A stretch of DNA of 64,000 nt from Solibaculum mannosilyticum (GTDB lineage Bacteria; Bacillota; Clostridia; Oscillospirales; Acutalibacteraceae), in assembly GCF_015140235.1 (NCBI RefSeq), contig NZ_AP023321.1, positions 2,160,501-2,224,500 on the forward strand, written 5' to 3'. Position 1 is the stretch's first letter, and each line of letters begins with the position of its first letter. Below the pieces are notes generated by a model. That model saw only the letters and a program-made list of their open reading frames with translations, had not been told where the DNA came from and did not search any database. The translations under genes were made by a program, and so were the position numbers. This document shows positions 7,885 through 14,844 of the stretch, in pieces.

Positions 7885-8499
7885 TTACTTTGTTTGGGTT
7901 TGCTTTATCCAGACAAATATTTTAGCAACAAATAGCAGAAACATAAGGGCGGTTACATAGGGTTGTCTTGCCGCAGCGAAGAAGCAGATAACAAGCGTAC
8001 TCAGCACGAGAGAGCATTTTGTGATTATGTTGCTCCATGATTCCTTTTCAAAACAAACACACATCAGTTTCGCTATCCCAAGTGCAATCAAAACAATAAA
8101 AACAATCCAATAGATTGCAAGATATATTGGGGTAGTGTCTGTAAATGAAAGTAGATTGACAGAATAAATATATCCGTCAACAAGGTTACCATACAACGGC
8201 AAAAGTATAAAAGTAACCGCCATCATATCTAATATTCCATAAATGAAACTGTAAATTTTTTTCAAGTTGGAACGATTTTCAGTTTCGGCAAGTGTAATCA
8301 GTTCTTCGCCCGATAGCAGTTCATCTATGGTCACAGAAAAGAATTTAGAAATACACTTGAGCGACTCAATGTTAGGGTAACCCTTGCCGCTTTCCCATTT
8401 TGAAATGGCTGTTCTTGATACATATAATTGCTCCGCAAGTTGTTCCTGCGTTAAGTTCTTTCCAGTCCTAAGCTGTTGTAGCTTTTCATTAAATTCCAT
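7885..8499 (-). CDS. bcrR: membrane-bound one-component bacitracin sensor/regulator, BcrR type
   Basis: 204 residues. The N-terminal Xre-type helix-turn-helix (about 1-62, with LTQEQLAEQLYVSRTAISKW) is followed by a linker and four hydrophobic segments (about 84-106, 120-146, 155-175, 178-198). This is the architecture of BcrR, which senses bacitracin in the membrane and activates bcrABD. Support is strong from context: it lies directly upstream of bcrA, and the two intervening operators match the known BcrR half-site rule. Its ATG at 8499 overlaps the stop region of the small HTH gene upstream by 11 bases, so the two are coupled. A general HTH-membrane regulator of another ABC system is the only real alternative. 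Confidence 0.88.
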   Translation of the reverse strand: MEFNEKLQQLRTGKNLTQEQLAEQLYVSRTAISKWESGKGYPNIESLKCISKFFSVTIDELLSGEELITLAETENRSNLKKIYSFIYGILDMMAVTFILLPLYGNLVDGYIYSVNLLSFTDTTPIYLAIYWIVFIVLIALGIAKLMCVCFEKESWSNIITKCSLVLSTLVICFFAAARQPYVTALMFLLFVAKIFVWIKQTQTK

Positions 8500-8686
8500 G
8501 ATTCTCCTCCTGTTTGTTCCTTGTTTTCATACGTCCATCAACGGGTTTTTCTGCATCTTTTGGTATCATCCATGCACGACCAAATTTTTCAGTTCCGTCA
8601 ATGCGATTTTCCTCACATAATTTTTGTATCCGTCTTTCCGATATGCCCCATTTTTCAGAAGCGGCTTTCACAGAAATGTAATTCAT
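8489..8686 (-). CDS. small helix-turn-helix protein coupled to bcrR
   Basis: 65 residues beginning MNYISVKAASEKWGISERRI, a MerR/excisionase-like HTH_17 fold (helix-turn-helix about 5-25, wing with FGRAWMIPKDAEKP). The ATG at 8686 follows AAAGGAAG; the longer frame extends over the operator and promoter and is rejected. It overlaps bcrR by 11 bases and so is made from the same message. It may autoregulate through the 19-bp palindrome covering its -10 box. I know no such partner in the well-studied bcrR-bcrABD loci, so its role in bacitracin response is open. Confidence 0.7.
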   Translation of the reverse strand: MNYISVKAASEKWGISERRIQKLCEENRIDGTEKFGRAWMIPKDAEKPVDGRMKTRNKQEENHGI

Positions 8687-8710
8687 AATATCAACTTCCT
8701 TTCGCAAAGA

Positions 8711-8749
8711 GTATATAATTATTATATACGGAATGACGAATAATAGCAA
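8711..8749 (-). promoter_or_regulatory. promoter and palindromic operator of the HTH-bcrR operon
   Basis: -35 TTGCTA (8744-8749), a 17-base spacer and -10 TATAAT (8721-8726) on the minus strand. The -10 lies within the perfect palindrome GTATATAATTATTATATAC (8711-8729), 25 bases before the start codon. A dimeric regulator, perhaps the small HTH protein, BcrR or the divergent Xre protein, could occlude it. Confidence 0.7.
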
Positions 8750-8851
8750 GTTTCTCTCCACTAATACGAAATTATACACTACTAAACATAAAATCATACT
8801 TCGTTCAAATATCATCACCCGAAATGTACAATGATATAGGATGATATTAAA

Positions 8852-9205
8852 ATGTACCAAGATGAAAGAAAACTTGATTTTAAGCCGTTAGGTATAGCGA
8901 TAAAAAAAGCTCGGGAAGCAAAAGGGTGGACACAGGAATATCTTGCCCAACTGGTAGACCTTACGCCACGCTCTATTATGTATATAGAGAACAGGGGGCA
9001 GCACCCAAGGCTTAACAAATTTTATCTCATTACTACCTTGCTTGACATCTCTGTAGACCAGTTCTTTTTTCCATGCAATGAAGATGGCGACAACAATCGC
9101 CGCAAACAAGTTGATGTACTGTTGAATGATATGGAAGAAAAGGAGCTTATCGTGATGGAAGCTACGGCTCAAGGCTTGAAAAAGGCAAGAGAAACTGCGG
9201 AATAA
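8852..9205 (+). CDS. Xre-family transcriptional regulator
   Basis: A 117-residue protein with an N-terminal Xre helix-turn-helix (about 12-70: IKKAREAKGWTQEYLAQLVD, then LTPRSIMYIENRGQHPRLN) and a charged C-terminal helix. It is divergent from the HTH-bcrR operon across a 165-base AT-rich intergenic region, so it may control one or both promoters there. The start ATG at 8852 has AGGATG upstream. Such single Xre regulators commonly sit beside the mobilisation genes of Tn1549-like elements, so it may instead regulate the ICE. It has its own terminator. Confidence 0.8.
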   Translation: MYQDERKLDFKPLGIAIKKAREAKGWTQEYLAQLVDLTPRSIMYIENRGQHPRLNKFYLITTLLDISVDQFFFPCNEDGDNNRRKQVDVLLNDMEEKELIVMEATAQGLKKARETAE

Positions 9206-9236
9206 TTAACGCTGTTTTCGTAAGCCAAGCCAACTG

Positions 9237-9274
9237 AAAAAAGTGCGACACCTACACAGGCTATCGCACTTTTT
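9237..9274 (+). terminator. bidirectional terminator between Xre gene and 9286-9582 gene
   Basis: AAAAAGTGCGA and TCGCACTTTTT are perfectly paired across a 15-base loop. It serves both converging genes. Confidence 0.85.
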
Positions 9275-9285
9275 AGGTTATTTTT

Positions 9286-9582
9286 TTATTCTCCACACAA
9301 ATCATAAAGCTGTTCACATCGGTTTTGAATATCTAAGATTTCTGTTTCGGTTAAACTCCTGCGGTTATGAGTAAGTTGTTGCTCTAAAAAATCACGATAG
9401 CCATCAAGTAAGGCATCCCGTAAAAGCTCGGGGGCTTTGCAATGTTCCACACCAAACCATTGCTCATCTTTTTCATCCCAAATCATAACGGTGTATCCTC
9501 GCTTAGTGTTCACCACCTCCAAAACACTATCTTTATTTAGGTAATCGTTGAATACTTCTAAAACCTTTTCAAAGGTCATCAT
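9286..9582 (-). CDS. conserved hypothetical protein, paralog of 14387-14692
   Basis: A 98-residue acidic soluble protein, MMTFEKVLEVFNDYLNKDSV at the start. The first 75 residues align with the 101-residue protein at 14387-14692 (MKTFEKVLEIFREYLDCD, then a GY..R/V.W motif, a P.ELL...L.DYR segment and a C-terminal TE.E/EEDE..I.. Q region). AAAGGG precedes the start. The two paralogs flank the block holding the relaxase, AbiE and SLOG genes. No function is known to me. AT-rich composition here contrasts with the GC-richer copy at 14.4 kb, so they are not a recent duplication. Confidence 0.65.
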   Translation of the reverse strand: MMTFEKVLEVFNDYLNKDSVLEVVNTKRGYTVMIWDEKDEQWFGVEHCKAPELLRDALLDGYRDFLEQQLTHNRRSLTETEILDIQNRCEQLYDLCGE

Positions 9583-9866
9583 TTTATCAGCCCTTTCATA
9601 TTTTAGGTGCTTATATGTAAGTAGTTTATATACTTATTACGACTATGATAATAAAAGTAAATCATCGTGTAAAGGATACGGATATTGTTTGCGAACAAAA
9701 GTGGCAAGCAATGCCGGTGTTAATACACTCGGCCCACAGAGGGAAAAATCCTGACGTGATTTCCCCCTCTGCTTTGCTTGTTGAGGGCAGCGCCCCCAAG
9801 CCCCTTTGAACGCAGAATTTCATTCTGCGGCTACGCGTCCGATGGACGCTTATGACCATGACCGGC
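9583..9866. other. gene-free region downstream of the relaxase; one candidate oriT region
   Basis: No plausible gene. It contains several small inverted repeats: GTGTTAATACAC (about 9717-9728), paired GAGGG/CCCTC segments around 9737-9771 and GCAGAAT/ATTCTGC (about 9812-9828). Composition changes from AT-rich to GC-rich at about 9,700-9,780, marking a likely junction between cargo and transfer backbone. Clustered repeats next to a relaxase gene suit an origin of transfer, but I cannot identify a nic site. Confidence 0.3.
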
Positions 9867-11282
9867 TTACCGCTGGCCGTGGTCTTTTTCTTGTTCTTTT
9901 TTCTGTTCCTCATCCATTTTCAGCAGCCGATCCACATTGGCCTTTGCCGTCAAAAGTTCCCGCATTTCCTCACGGGAACGCCGGTACTCGGCGTAGGTTT
10001 TCTTCTTTTCCTCCAGCAGTTTGGCATACTCAGATTGCAGGTCTTTGACCTTGGGCAGCTTCTTCACTCCCATCTCATCAAAGGCATTTTTTGCCGCCTG
10101 ATGGAGCAGAATTTCTTGCTCATGTTCCTCCCGAAATTTTCGGGAATAACCGGCCTTGCGATAGGCAACATAGGTCTCGCGGGTCTTGGCATAATTAACG
10201 ATATGGGTACGCAGGACGGCGATCTCTGCCATGCGTTTCTCCGTCGCCTTAATCTGCGCTGACAGCTCATTGTGATGGGCGGTAGCCGCCACCGCTTTTT
10301 CTTCCAGCTCTGTATAGTCCAGTAGGTGATGTTCGGTAAGAAAATTCACGGTCTGCGCCATCTGTTTTAAGTTAAAAACCTTGGCCCAGCGTGCATATCC
10401 AGCACCTTTCCCGGCCTGCAATTTTGCCTGAATATCCACCAGCAAATTGACCTTGGGTGGCTCCGGCTGCACGGTGGATTTCTTGCGGGGCGTGTGCTGC
10501 TTTTCTCCAGCCAGCACCGCACGGATTTCTGTTTCGCTGTACCCGGCTCCCAGCTTGTCATCCATACGGGCTACATTCTTCCAACCGGGAGCTTTAAGGC
10601 GGATTGCTTTCCCGCGCCGAGATACCTCGCAGCCCATCTCGGAAAGCAGTTGCAGAAGTGTGTCAAAGTCTGCTGGCTTTTGCTCCAGCGCCCGGTCAAT
10701 CATCACCCGTAGCTGTTCCCGATGGGAGGGCTTGGCTTGTTCGCCCAGCCACTTGTTGTAGCTTTTTCCGTGGGGCTTGGGGTTCTCCACAATGGATAGT
10801 CCGTTCTCGATACAAATGGTGTCACTTAAACGTCGAACAGCTCTGGTGCTTCCCCAAAAGTTACGGAACTTCCGGTCACAATCCATATTGACCGCCGACC
10901 AGATGATGTGATTATGAATATGCGATTTGTCGATGTGGGTGCAGACCACAAAGGAATGATTGCCTTTGGTGAACCGCCTGGCAAATTCTATGCCCAGCCG
11001 GTTGGCTTCCTCCGGTGTGATCTCTCCGGGCCTGAACGACTGGCGCACATGGTAGGCGATCACATCATCTGTACCGCGCACTCGTCCGGTGGCGGCAATA
11101 TACTGCCGCTTTGCCAACAGAAACTCTGCATCAGCAGTGCGGCTGTCACATCCATAGCTGGTAATCAATTTTCCGTTGTCGGTCTTTTGGGGATTTGCCA
11201 CATAGTCAATAATATCGCTGATGGCACGGCTCTCAGTCCGACCCTTGCCGATATGCAGCGGCATGATGCGTGTGGTTGCCAT
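9867..11282 (-). CDS. relaxase (MOBP-type, Relaxase/mobilisation nuclease domain)
   Basis: 471 residues. The N-terminal 200 residues form the relaxase domain: candidate catalytic tyrosines Y27/Y43, and the metal-binding histidine triad H121-I-H123-N-H125 in THIDKSHIHNHIIWSA. The C-terminal half is a long charged helical region (about 290-471). It nicks oriT, stays covalently attached to the strand and pilots it through the VirB4/VirD4 machine. The ATG at 11282 follows AGGAGG plus 8 bases. Unusually it is not next to mobC, which lies 3.6 kb upstream beyond the AbiE/SLOG cargo; an intervening terminator implies that the relaxase has its own promoter or depends on readthrough. Confidence 0.92.
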   Translation of the reverse strand: MATTRIMPLHIGKGRTESRAISDIIDYVANPQKTDNGKLITSYGCDSRTADAEFLLAKRQYIAATGRVRGTDDVIAYHVRQSFRPGEITPEEANRLGIEFARRFTKGNHSFVVCTHIDKSHIHNHIIWSAVNMDCDRKFRNFWGSTRAVRRLSDTICIENGLSIVENPKPHGKSYNKWLGEQAKPSHREQLRVMIDRALEQKPADFDTLLQLLSEMGCEVSRRGKAIRLKAPGWKNVARMDDKLGAGYSETEIRAVLAGEKQHTPRKKSTVQPEPPKVNLLVDIQAKLQAGKGAGYARWAKVFNLKQMAQTVNFLTEHHLLDYTELEEKAVAATAHHNELSAQIKATEKRMAEIAVLRTHIVNYAKTRETYVAYRKAGYSRKFREEHEQEILLHQAAKNAFDEMGVKKLPKVKDLQSEYAKLLEEKKKTYAEYRRSREEMRELLTAKANVDRLLKMDEEQKKEQEKDHGQR

Positions 11283-11300
11283 AAGGGAGACCTCCTTTCC

Positions 11301-11331
11301 AAAAAAGAAACGGCCTGCATGGTGCAGACCG
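11301..11331 (-). terminator. terminator of the AbiE operon
   Basis: On the minus strand, CGGTCTGCA, a 3-base loop and TGCAGGCCG are followed by TTTCTTTTTT. It lies between the zinc-ribbon-like gene and the relaxase. Confidence 0.8.
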
Positions 11332-11337
11332 CTTTTG

Positions 11338-11670
11338 TTATTCTATTAAATCGTCCTCATCGAGAAAATCAAAATTGTCCTCGATGTCCTCTAACCGCTT
11401 CGGAGGAAACCTCATCTCGTATTGTTCTTTTGCCAGCGCACGAACTTCCCGGCGCTTATCTTTCATTCGGTTCTTCAGCCAGGAAATCTGCTCCTTTGAT
11501 AATCTCCATGGGAGATTCAGCAAGCGGTTTATTGTCATTTGCTCCGCTTGCTTCTCCGGCGGCAAAGAAGCACAGGATTTACAGACGTGCGCCGCATGAC
11601 CTTTGCCGGAAAATTTTTCATTAGCCTTATATTCTCCGCAGACTTTACAATAATGGCCGTGCTTCTTCAT
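11338..11670 (-). CDS. zinc-ribbon-like protein, third gene of the AbiE operon
   Basis: 110 residues. C8-x2-C11 (YCKVCGEY) and a second CxxC (VCKSCASL, about 29-36) form a likely four-cysteine zinc site; an Arg/Lys-rich helical region and an acidic tail ending DFLDEDDLIE follow. Its ATG overlaps the stop of the AbiEii toxin gene (ATGA), and a terminator follows, so it is the third cistron of the toxin-antitoxin operon. I do not recognise a named family. It might modulate the toxin or antitoxin, or bind nucleic acid; both are inference from context. Confidence 0.7.
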   Translation of the reverse strand: MKKHGHYCKVCGEYKANEKFSGKGHAAHVCKSCASLPPEKQAEQMTINRLLNLPWRLSKEQISWLKNRMKDKRREVRALAKEQYEMRFPPKRLEDIEDNFDFLDEDDLIE

Positions 11671-12521
11671 AGGCTCGATTCCTTTTCACTGAGAGCGTAT
11701 AAACTGCGCACCGCCCCCATGATGATGTTCCACTCCAGATCTGCCGCATAGGAAAATTTTTTGCGGTACGATTCCCAAAGTTTCTGCATAACCGAGCTGT
11801 TCTCCACTTCCTCAAAAACTTCGGCAGCTTCTGCAAGATGTCGTTCTGTCCCGCGTTTGTGAGCAGTGGCCCGCAGCGCATCATGGAGAATCTGAGGGTC
11901 CAATGTATTCCCATGCAGCTGTTCCAGAATATAAATGTCATAGAAATCTCTCATGCGGGTGTTGGTGGTAGTTCTGGTAATGATCGTTTCCAGCTTTTCG
12001 GCCAGAACCGTTTCCAGATTGTACGCCCAAATATCAATGGAGCGATCTTCCAGCATCAGCTTGAAAGAGTAGCGGATCTCCCTGGGGGTAATGGCATCCC
12101 CTGTGGAAATGTCAATCTTCAAAGGCGTCACCACACCGTCAAAGGTTGTAGTCATATTTACGCGAATCCCCGGATATTCCGCCTCATCCATAATCTCCGA
12201 AATACTTTTCAGCTGGAATTTGACGCCATCATCAAGCGGGACACTCACAATAGCGGAAATCAAATTCTCTATGTCCTCCACATTGACATTGGCTCCTTTT
12301 ACAGTAGCGTCCAAATCCATCGTGGAACGGGCATCCAGACCAACCATAGCCGCTACCAGCATACCGCCTTTCAGAATAAATTTGTCACGATATTCAGAAA
12401 GGGAGATACGCTCCAGAAAACGCTCCATCATGTAGTTCCGCATCAAGAGCTGGGCGTCCGCAGATTTTTTTCTGGAAAGATTGCGGATCAGATCCTTCAA
12501 CTGCCTTGCTGTTTTTATCAT
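11667..12521 (-). CDS. abiEii: AbiEii-type nucleotidyltransferase toxin
   Basis: A 284-residue protein of the AbiEii/AbiGii family (type IV toxin-antitoxin toxins that act as nucleotidyltransferases). Visible motifs: the core ILKGGMLVAAM (about residues 48-58) followed by RSTMDLDATVKG, which supplies the GG/DxD-like catalytic signature; KIDISTGDAITP; and NLETVLAEKLETIITR (about 170-185) with R..DFYDIYIL. These are the family motifs I-IV. It overlaps the antitoxin gene by 4 bases (ATGA). Known roles of the family are abortive infection and element stabilisation, here likely addiction to the ICE. Confidence 0.9.
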   Translation of the reverse strand: MIKTARQLKDLIRNLSRKKSADAQLLMRNYMMERFLERISLSEYRDKFILKGGMLVAAMVGLDARSTMDLDATVKGANVNVEDIENLISAIVSVPLDDGVKFQLKSISEIMDEAEYPGIRVNMTTTFDGVVTPLKIDISTGDAITPREIRYSFKLMLEDRSIDIWAYNLETVLAEKLETIITRTTTNTRMRDFYDIYILEQLHGNTLDPQILHDALRATAHKRGTERHLAEAAEVFEEVENSSVMQKLWESYRKKFSYAADLEWNIIMGAVRSLYALSEKESSL

Positions 12522-13111
12522 AAAAGCACCTCCAAATACTGCCGCAGAATTTTTTCTACCCGGAACATACCGGCATACCGCATCAATGTCCGCAGGTCTT
12601 TGTCTTTTCTTCTGGCATACATCTTTAATGCCCCTTGAAAAGTCTGCATCTCCATGTTGTTCCTGCTGCGGAGCAGGTCGCAGATGGTGCGCTCCAGGTC
12701 ATAGACAGGAACTGTATGCCCAAATGGTGTCTGAGCCGTTGTCAGGCCCACCCCATGCAGTTCCGCCTTAATGGTGAATACCTGTACGCCCTCTGCTTTC
12801 AGCTTGGAGGGATTATATCCGGTCTTGACTGTGACCGTATATTCCAGCGGCTCGCGGTCTGTCAGATCGTGAAAAAATAAAGCTGTCTCATGGGAAAACA
12901 CTGCCTGTTCGACCCGCAGATGAAGTAAGTACATGGCATCGACCCAGGCATCCTTGGAAAGATAAATTCCATGCGCGACCCGCTCCAATTCCCGTGAGTG
13001 CACATAATCATAAAAAACAGGCTTAGAAATACCAGCAGATACTACTTGAGCTGTTCGCAGCATCCCATCCTGTGTTTCCAGCAGCTGATCCAGCTGTTCA
13101 AATTGTCCCAC
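12518..13111 (-). CDS. abiEi: AbiEi-type antitoxin / transcriptional repressor
   Basis: 197 residues with an N-terminal winged helix (about 5-60: LLETQDGMLRTAQVVSAGIS, then VFYDYVHSRELERVAHGIYL) and a C-terminal domain of the AbiEi type (LTDREPLEYTVTV, YDLERTICDLLRSR). In the family it represses its own operon and counteracts AbiEii without direct binding (type IV). GTG at 13111 is chosen for the GGAAGTG upstream. The promoter directly before it carries a perfect 9-base inverted repeat over its -10 box, as expected for an autorepressor. Confidence 0.9.
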   Translation of the reverse strand: MGQFEQLDQLLETQDGMLRTAQVVSAGISKPVFYDYVHSRELERVAHGIYLSKDAWVDAMYLLHLRVEQAVFSHETALFFHDLTDREPLEYTVTVKTGYNPSKLKAEGVQVFTIKAELHGVGLTTAQTPFGHTVPVYDLERTICDLLRSRNNMEMQTFQGALKMYARRKDKDLRTLMRYAGMFRVEKILRQYLEVLL

Positions 13112-13129
13112 CGTACCACTTCCTTTCAC

Positions 13130-13164
13130 ACTAATATTATAAGCAATATTAGTTCAAAAGTAAA
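13130..13164 (-). promoter_or_regulatory. abiE promoter with AbiEi-type operator
   Basis: -35 TTTACT (13159-13164), 17-base spacer, -10 TATAAT (13136-13141) on the minus strand. The perfect inverted repeat ACTAATATT-N6-AATATTAGT (13130-13153) covers the -10 box, consistent with autorepression by AbiEi. Confidence 0.78.
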
Positions 13165-13247
13165 GTGATGAAAATTCGGCATAATTTTACCGACAGCTTA
13201 ACGTTCAACAGTTTTGGAAATATGAAGTGGCAGCAAAATAGACAACC

Positions 13248-13685
13248 TCAGCTGCCCATTTCATCACGATATGAAATAATCTGCTTCTTTTTCTGTTTGG
13301 CACACCGTAACGTTGTGGCTGCTCCGCCCCAATCATGGAGAACATAGGCCACCACTACATCGGCGGACTCTACCATCCAGCGATTTCTATGAGAAATCGA
13401 AAAACGGCGCGGTACGTTTTCCAGCGGTGGATACACGGTACTGTCATAGCCAGAAACATCCCGGCCAGTGTTCAAATATGCCAATACAAGAACCAGCTCG
13501 ATTTGCGGATACTTTTTCTTTTGTTCCCGTAAAATAGACGCTGCTAAACTGTCGAACTCTCCATATCCTCCAAGATAAAAAGTTGTTGCTCCTTGCTCAA
13601 TTAGGTCTTGTGTTACATTGCGAAGCCAATTCGCAATATTGTCTGCCTTTGTGATTTGCGAATGGCCACAAAAAGTTACGTTCAT
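13248..13685 (-). CDS. SLOG-family (DUF1273/YpsA-like) protein
   Basis: A 145-residue Rossmann-like protein. It starts MNVTFCGHSQI, has FYLGGYGEFDSLAA (about 41-54, the glycine-rich nucleotide-binding loop and conserved acidic residues) and ends with WMVESADVVVAYV...WGGAATT (about 104-126), typical of the SLOG/LOG-like superfamily that binds nucleotides or nucleotide-derived ligands. Similar small SLOG proteins occur widely in mobile elements of Clostridia; function is unknown, with sensing in defence suggested for the superfamily. It is transcribed divergently from a small Xre regulator across a 120-base region with a repeated operator-like sequence. Confidence 0.75.
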   Translation of the reverse strand: MNVTFCGHSQITKADNIANWLRNVTQDLIEQGATTFYLGGYGEFDSLAASILREQKKKYPQIELVLVLAYLNTGRDVSGYDSTVYPPLENVPRRFSISHRNRWMVESADVVVAYVLHDWGGAATTLRCAKQKKKQIISYRDEMGS

Positions 13686-13727
13686 ACGATGGCACCCCTA
13701 TTACCATCATACTGCAAATAGCTCTAT

Positions 13728-13793
13728 TAGTACAGGTACAGGGACTAATTTTAGCAAAACTGCCCATATACTAAATATAGTACAGTCACAGGG
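13728..13793. promoter_or_regulatory. repeated operator-like sequence in the SLOG/Xre divergent region
   Basis: TAGTACAG-N2-ACAGGG occurs at 13728-13743 and again at 13778-13793, exactly 50 bases apart (about five helical turns). TATACT at 13767-13772 is a candidate -10 for the Xre gene. These are probably binding sites for the Xre protein. Confidence 0.55.
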
Positions 13794-13805
13794 GCGGTGT
13801 ATAGA

Positions 13806-14045
13806 ATGAAGCTAAACGAGGCGGTAAGCAAACGTCTGTTAGAATTACTAGATGAAAGAAAAATGACACAATATCAACTGTATATGAAAAGCGGTGTTCC
13901 CAAGTCTACGATTGGAAATGTCATCAACTGCTCGTATGATTCGGTTAAGCTACGGATCATTCATGAGATGTGCCAAGGAATGGGGATTGGGATAGATACC
14001 TTTTTTGCATCGCCGCTTTTTCAAGAAGATAACCTAGAACCATAA
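13806..14045 (+). CDS. small Xre-family regulator
   Basis: 79 residues that are almost entirely a helix-turn-helix domain (LLELLDERKMTQYQLYMKSG, then VPKSTIGNVINCSYDSVKLR), followed by a short tail. The ATG at 13806 is preferred over the GTG three codons earlier because GGCGGTG then gives normal spacing. It is divergent from the SLOG gene and probably represses that promoter or its own through the paired repeats upstream. A strong bidirectional terminator follows. Confidence 0.78.
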   Translation: MKLNEAVSKRLLELLDERKMTQYQLYMKSGVPKSTIGNVINCSYDSVKLRIIHEMCQGMGIGIDTFFASPLFQEDNLEP

Positions 14046-14076
14046 AACCTCCGACGAAATTCGTCGGAGGTTTTCA
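14043..14076 (+). terminator. bidirectional terminator
   Basis: AAAACCTCCGACGAA and TTCGTCGGAGGTTTT form a near-perfect hairpin directly after the Xre stop codon. It also ends the leftward CD1845-like gene. Confidence 0.88.
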
Positions 14077-14078
14077 TA

Positions 14079-14390
14079 TTATCCATAAACCAAATCTTGA
14101 ATGATAAACTTCAAGTCCTGTACCTTGCCCAGTAGCCAGATTGCAGCCATTGGCAAACCATAGGGACTAATGAGAAATGCTATCACCAGCAGGATAATGC
14201 CGTTTTGCAAGGAGTAAGTAATCAGAACTGCCACACCCAGCAGGGCAACCACCATGCTGATAAGCCCCAGCACCAAACCGGAGACATAGACAATCCCCAC
14301 ACAAATCCAGACGAACAGGGTCAGCGACAGAATCACCGGAGCCATTAAAATCTTCAACGGCAGTTTCAGAATGAACCAGATCGCCCTCAT
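14079..14390 (-). CDS. small membrane protein, CD1845-like
   Basis: A 103-residue hydrophobic protein starting MRAIWFILKLPLKILMAPVI, with three or so membrane segments (about 12-35, 38-62, 65-88). The ATG at 14390 follows GGAGG plus 7 bases. It overlaps the end of the 14387-14692 gene by 4 bases, so the two are cotranscribed. The opening resembles small mobile-element membrane proteins annotated CD1845 family in Clostridia; the function of that family is unknown. Confidence 0.65.
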   Translation of the reverse strand: MRAIWFILKLPLKILMAPVILSLTLFVWICVGIVYVSGLVLGLISMVVALLGVAVLITYSLQNGIILLVIAFLISPYGLPMAAIWLLGKVQDLKFIIQDLVYG

Positions 14391-14692
14391 TTTTCTTCCT
14401 CCTTCCATCGTTCCCGAAAGCTCTGACAGAGAATTTCTGCCTGTCTTTCATCTTCTTCCGTCACTTCTCGGCATCCTTTGGTTAGCCGCAGTTCCTCATA
14501 GCTGCGATAATCGGATAACAGCACCTCGAATAGTTCGTCCGGTGTCCGGCTGAGAAGTCCATCCACACAGTAGCGGGAATCTCCATTCCATGTGACGCGG
14601 AGATAACCTTCTCGACAAGGGAGGACTTCTTCCTCTAGATCACAGTCCAAATACTCACGAAAAATCTCCAACACCTTCTCAAAGGTTTTCAT
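14387..14692 (-). CDS. conserved hypothetical protein, paralog of 9286-9582
   Basis: A 101-residue acidic soluble protein, MKTFEKVLEIFREYLDCDLE at the start, clearly related to the 98-residue protein at 9286-9582. AAAGGAG precedes the ATG. It sits between the mobC terminator and the CD1845-like membrane protein gene, to which it is coupled by ATGA overlap. Small proteins with this FEKVL..F..YL opening seem to accompany relaxase regions of Tn1549-like elements. No function is known to me. Confidence 0.65.
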   Translation of the reverse strand: MKTFEKVLEIFREYLDCDLEEEVLPCREGYLRVTWNGDSRYCVDGLLSRTPDELFEVLLSDYRSYEELRLTKGCREVTEEDERQAEILCQSFRERWKEEEK

Positions 14693-14774
14693 CTATTCTC
14701 AACTCCTTTGCGGCAATCTGTTTTCTACCCATATTATCCTTCCAACATTTCAAAAAGACAAGGATATGGGCAAA

Positions 14775-14818
14775 AGAAAAAACGGAGGAAGGCGCGGCGA
14801 AAAGAACGCCGTTCCTCC
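14775..14818 (-). terminator. terminator at the end of the long transfer operon
   Basis: On the minus strand, GGAGGAACGGCG, a loop and CGCCGCGCCTTCCTCC are followed by GTTTTTTC, 27 bases after the mobC stop. Confidence 0.8.
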
Positions 14819-14844
14819 CTCCGCAGTTGGGGCATATATCCCTG

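Noticed and set aside
14693..14844. Origin of transfer next to mobC, suggested by CCCATATCCTT and its partial inverse
   Set aside because: The main hairpin there is a terminator with a T-run, and no nic-like motif could be recognised; an oriT at 9.6-9.87 kb is equally possible, so neither is claimed.
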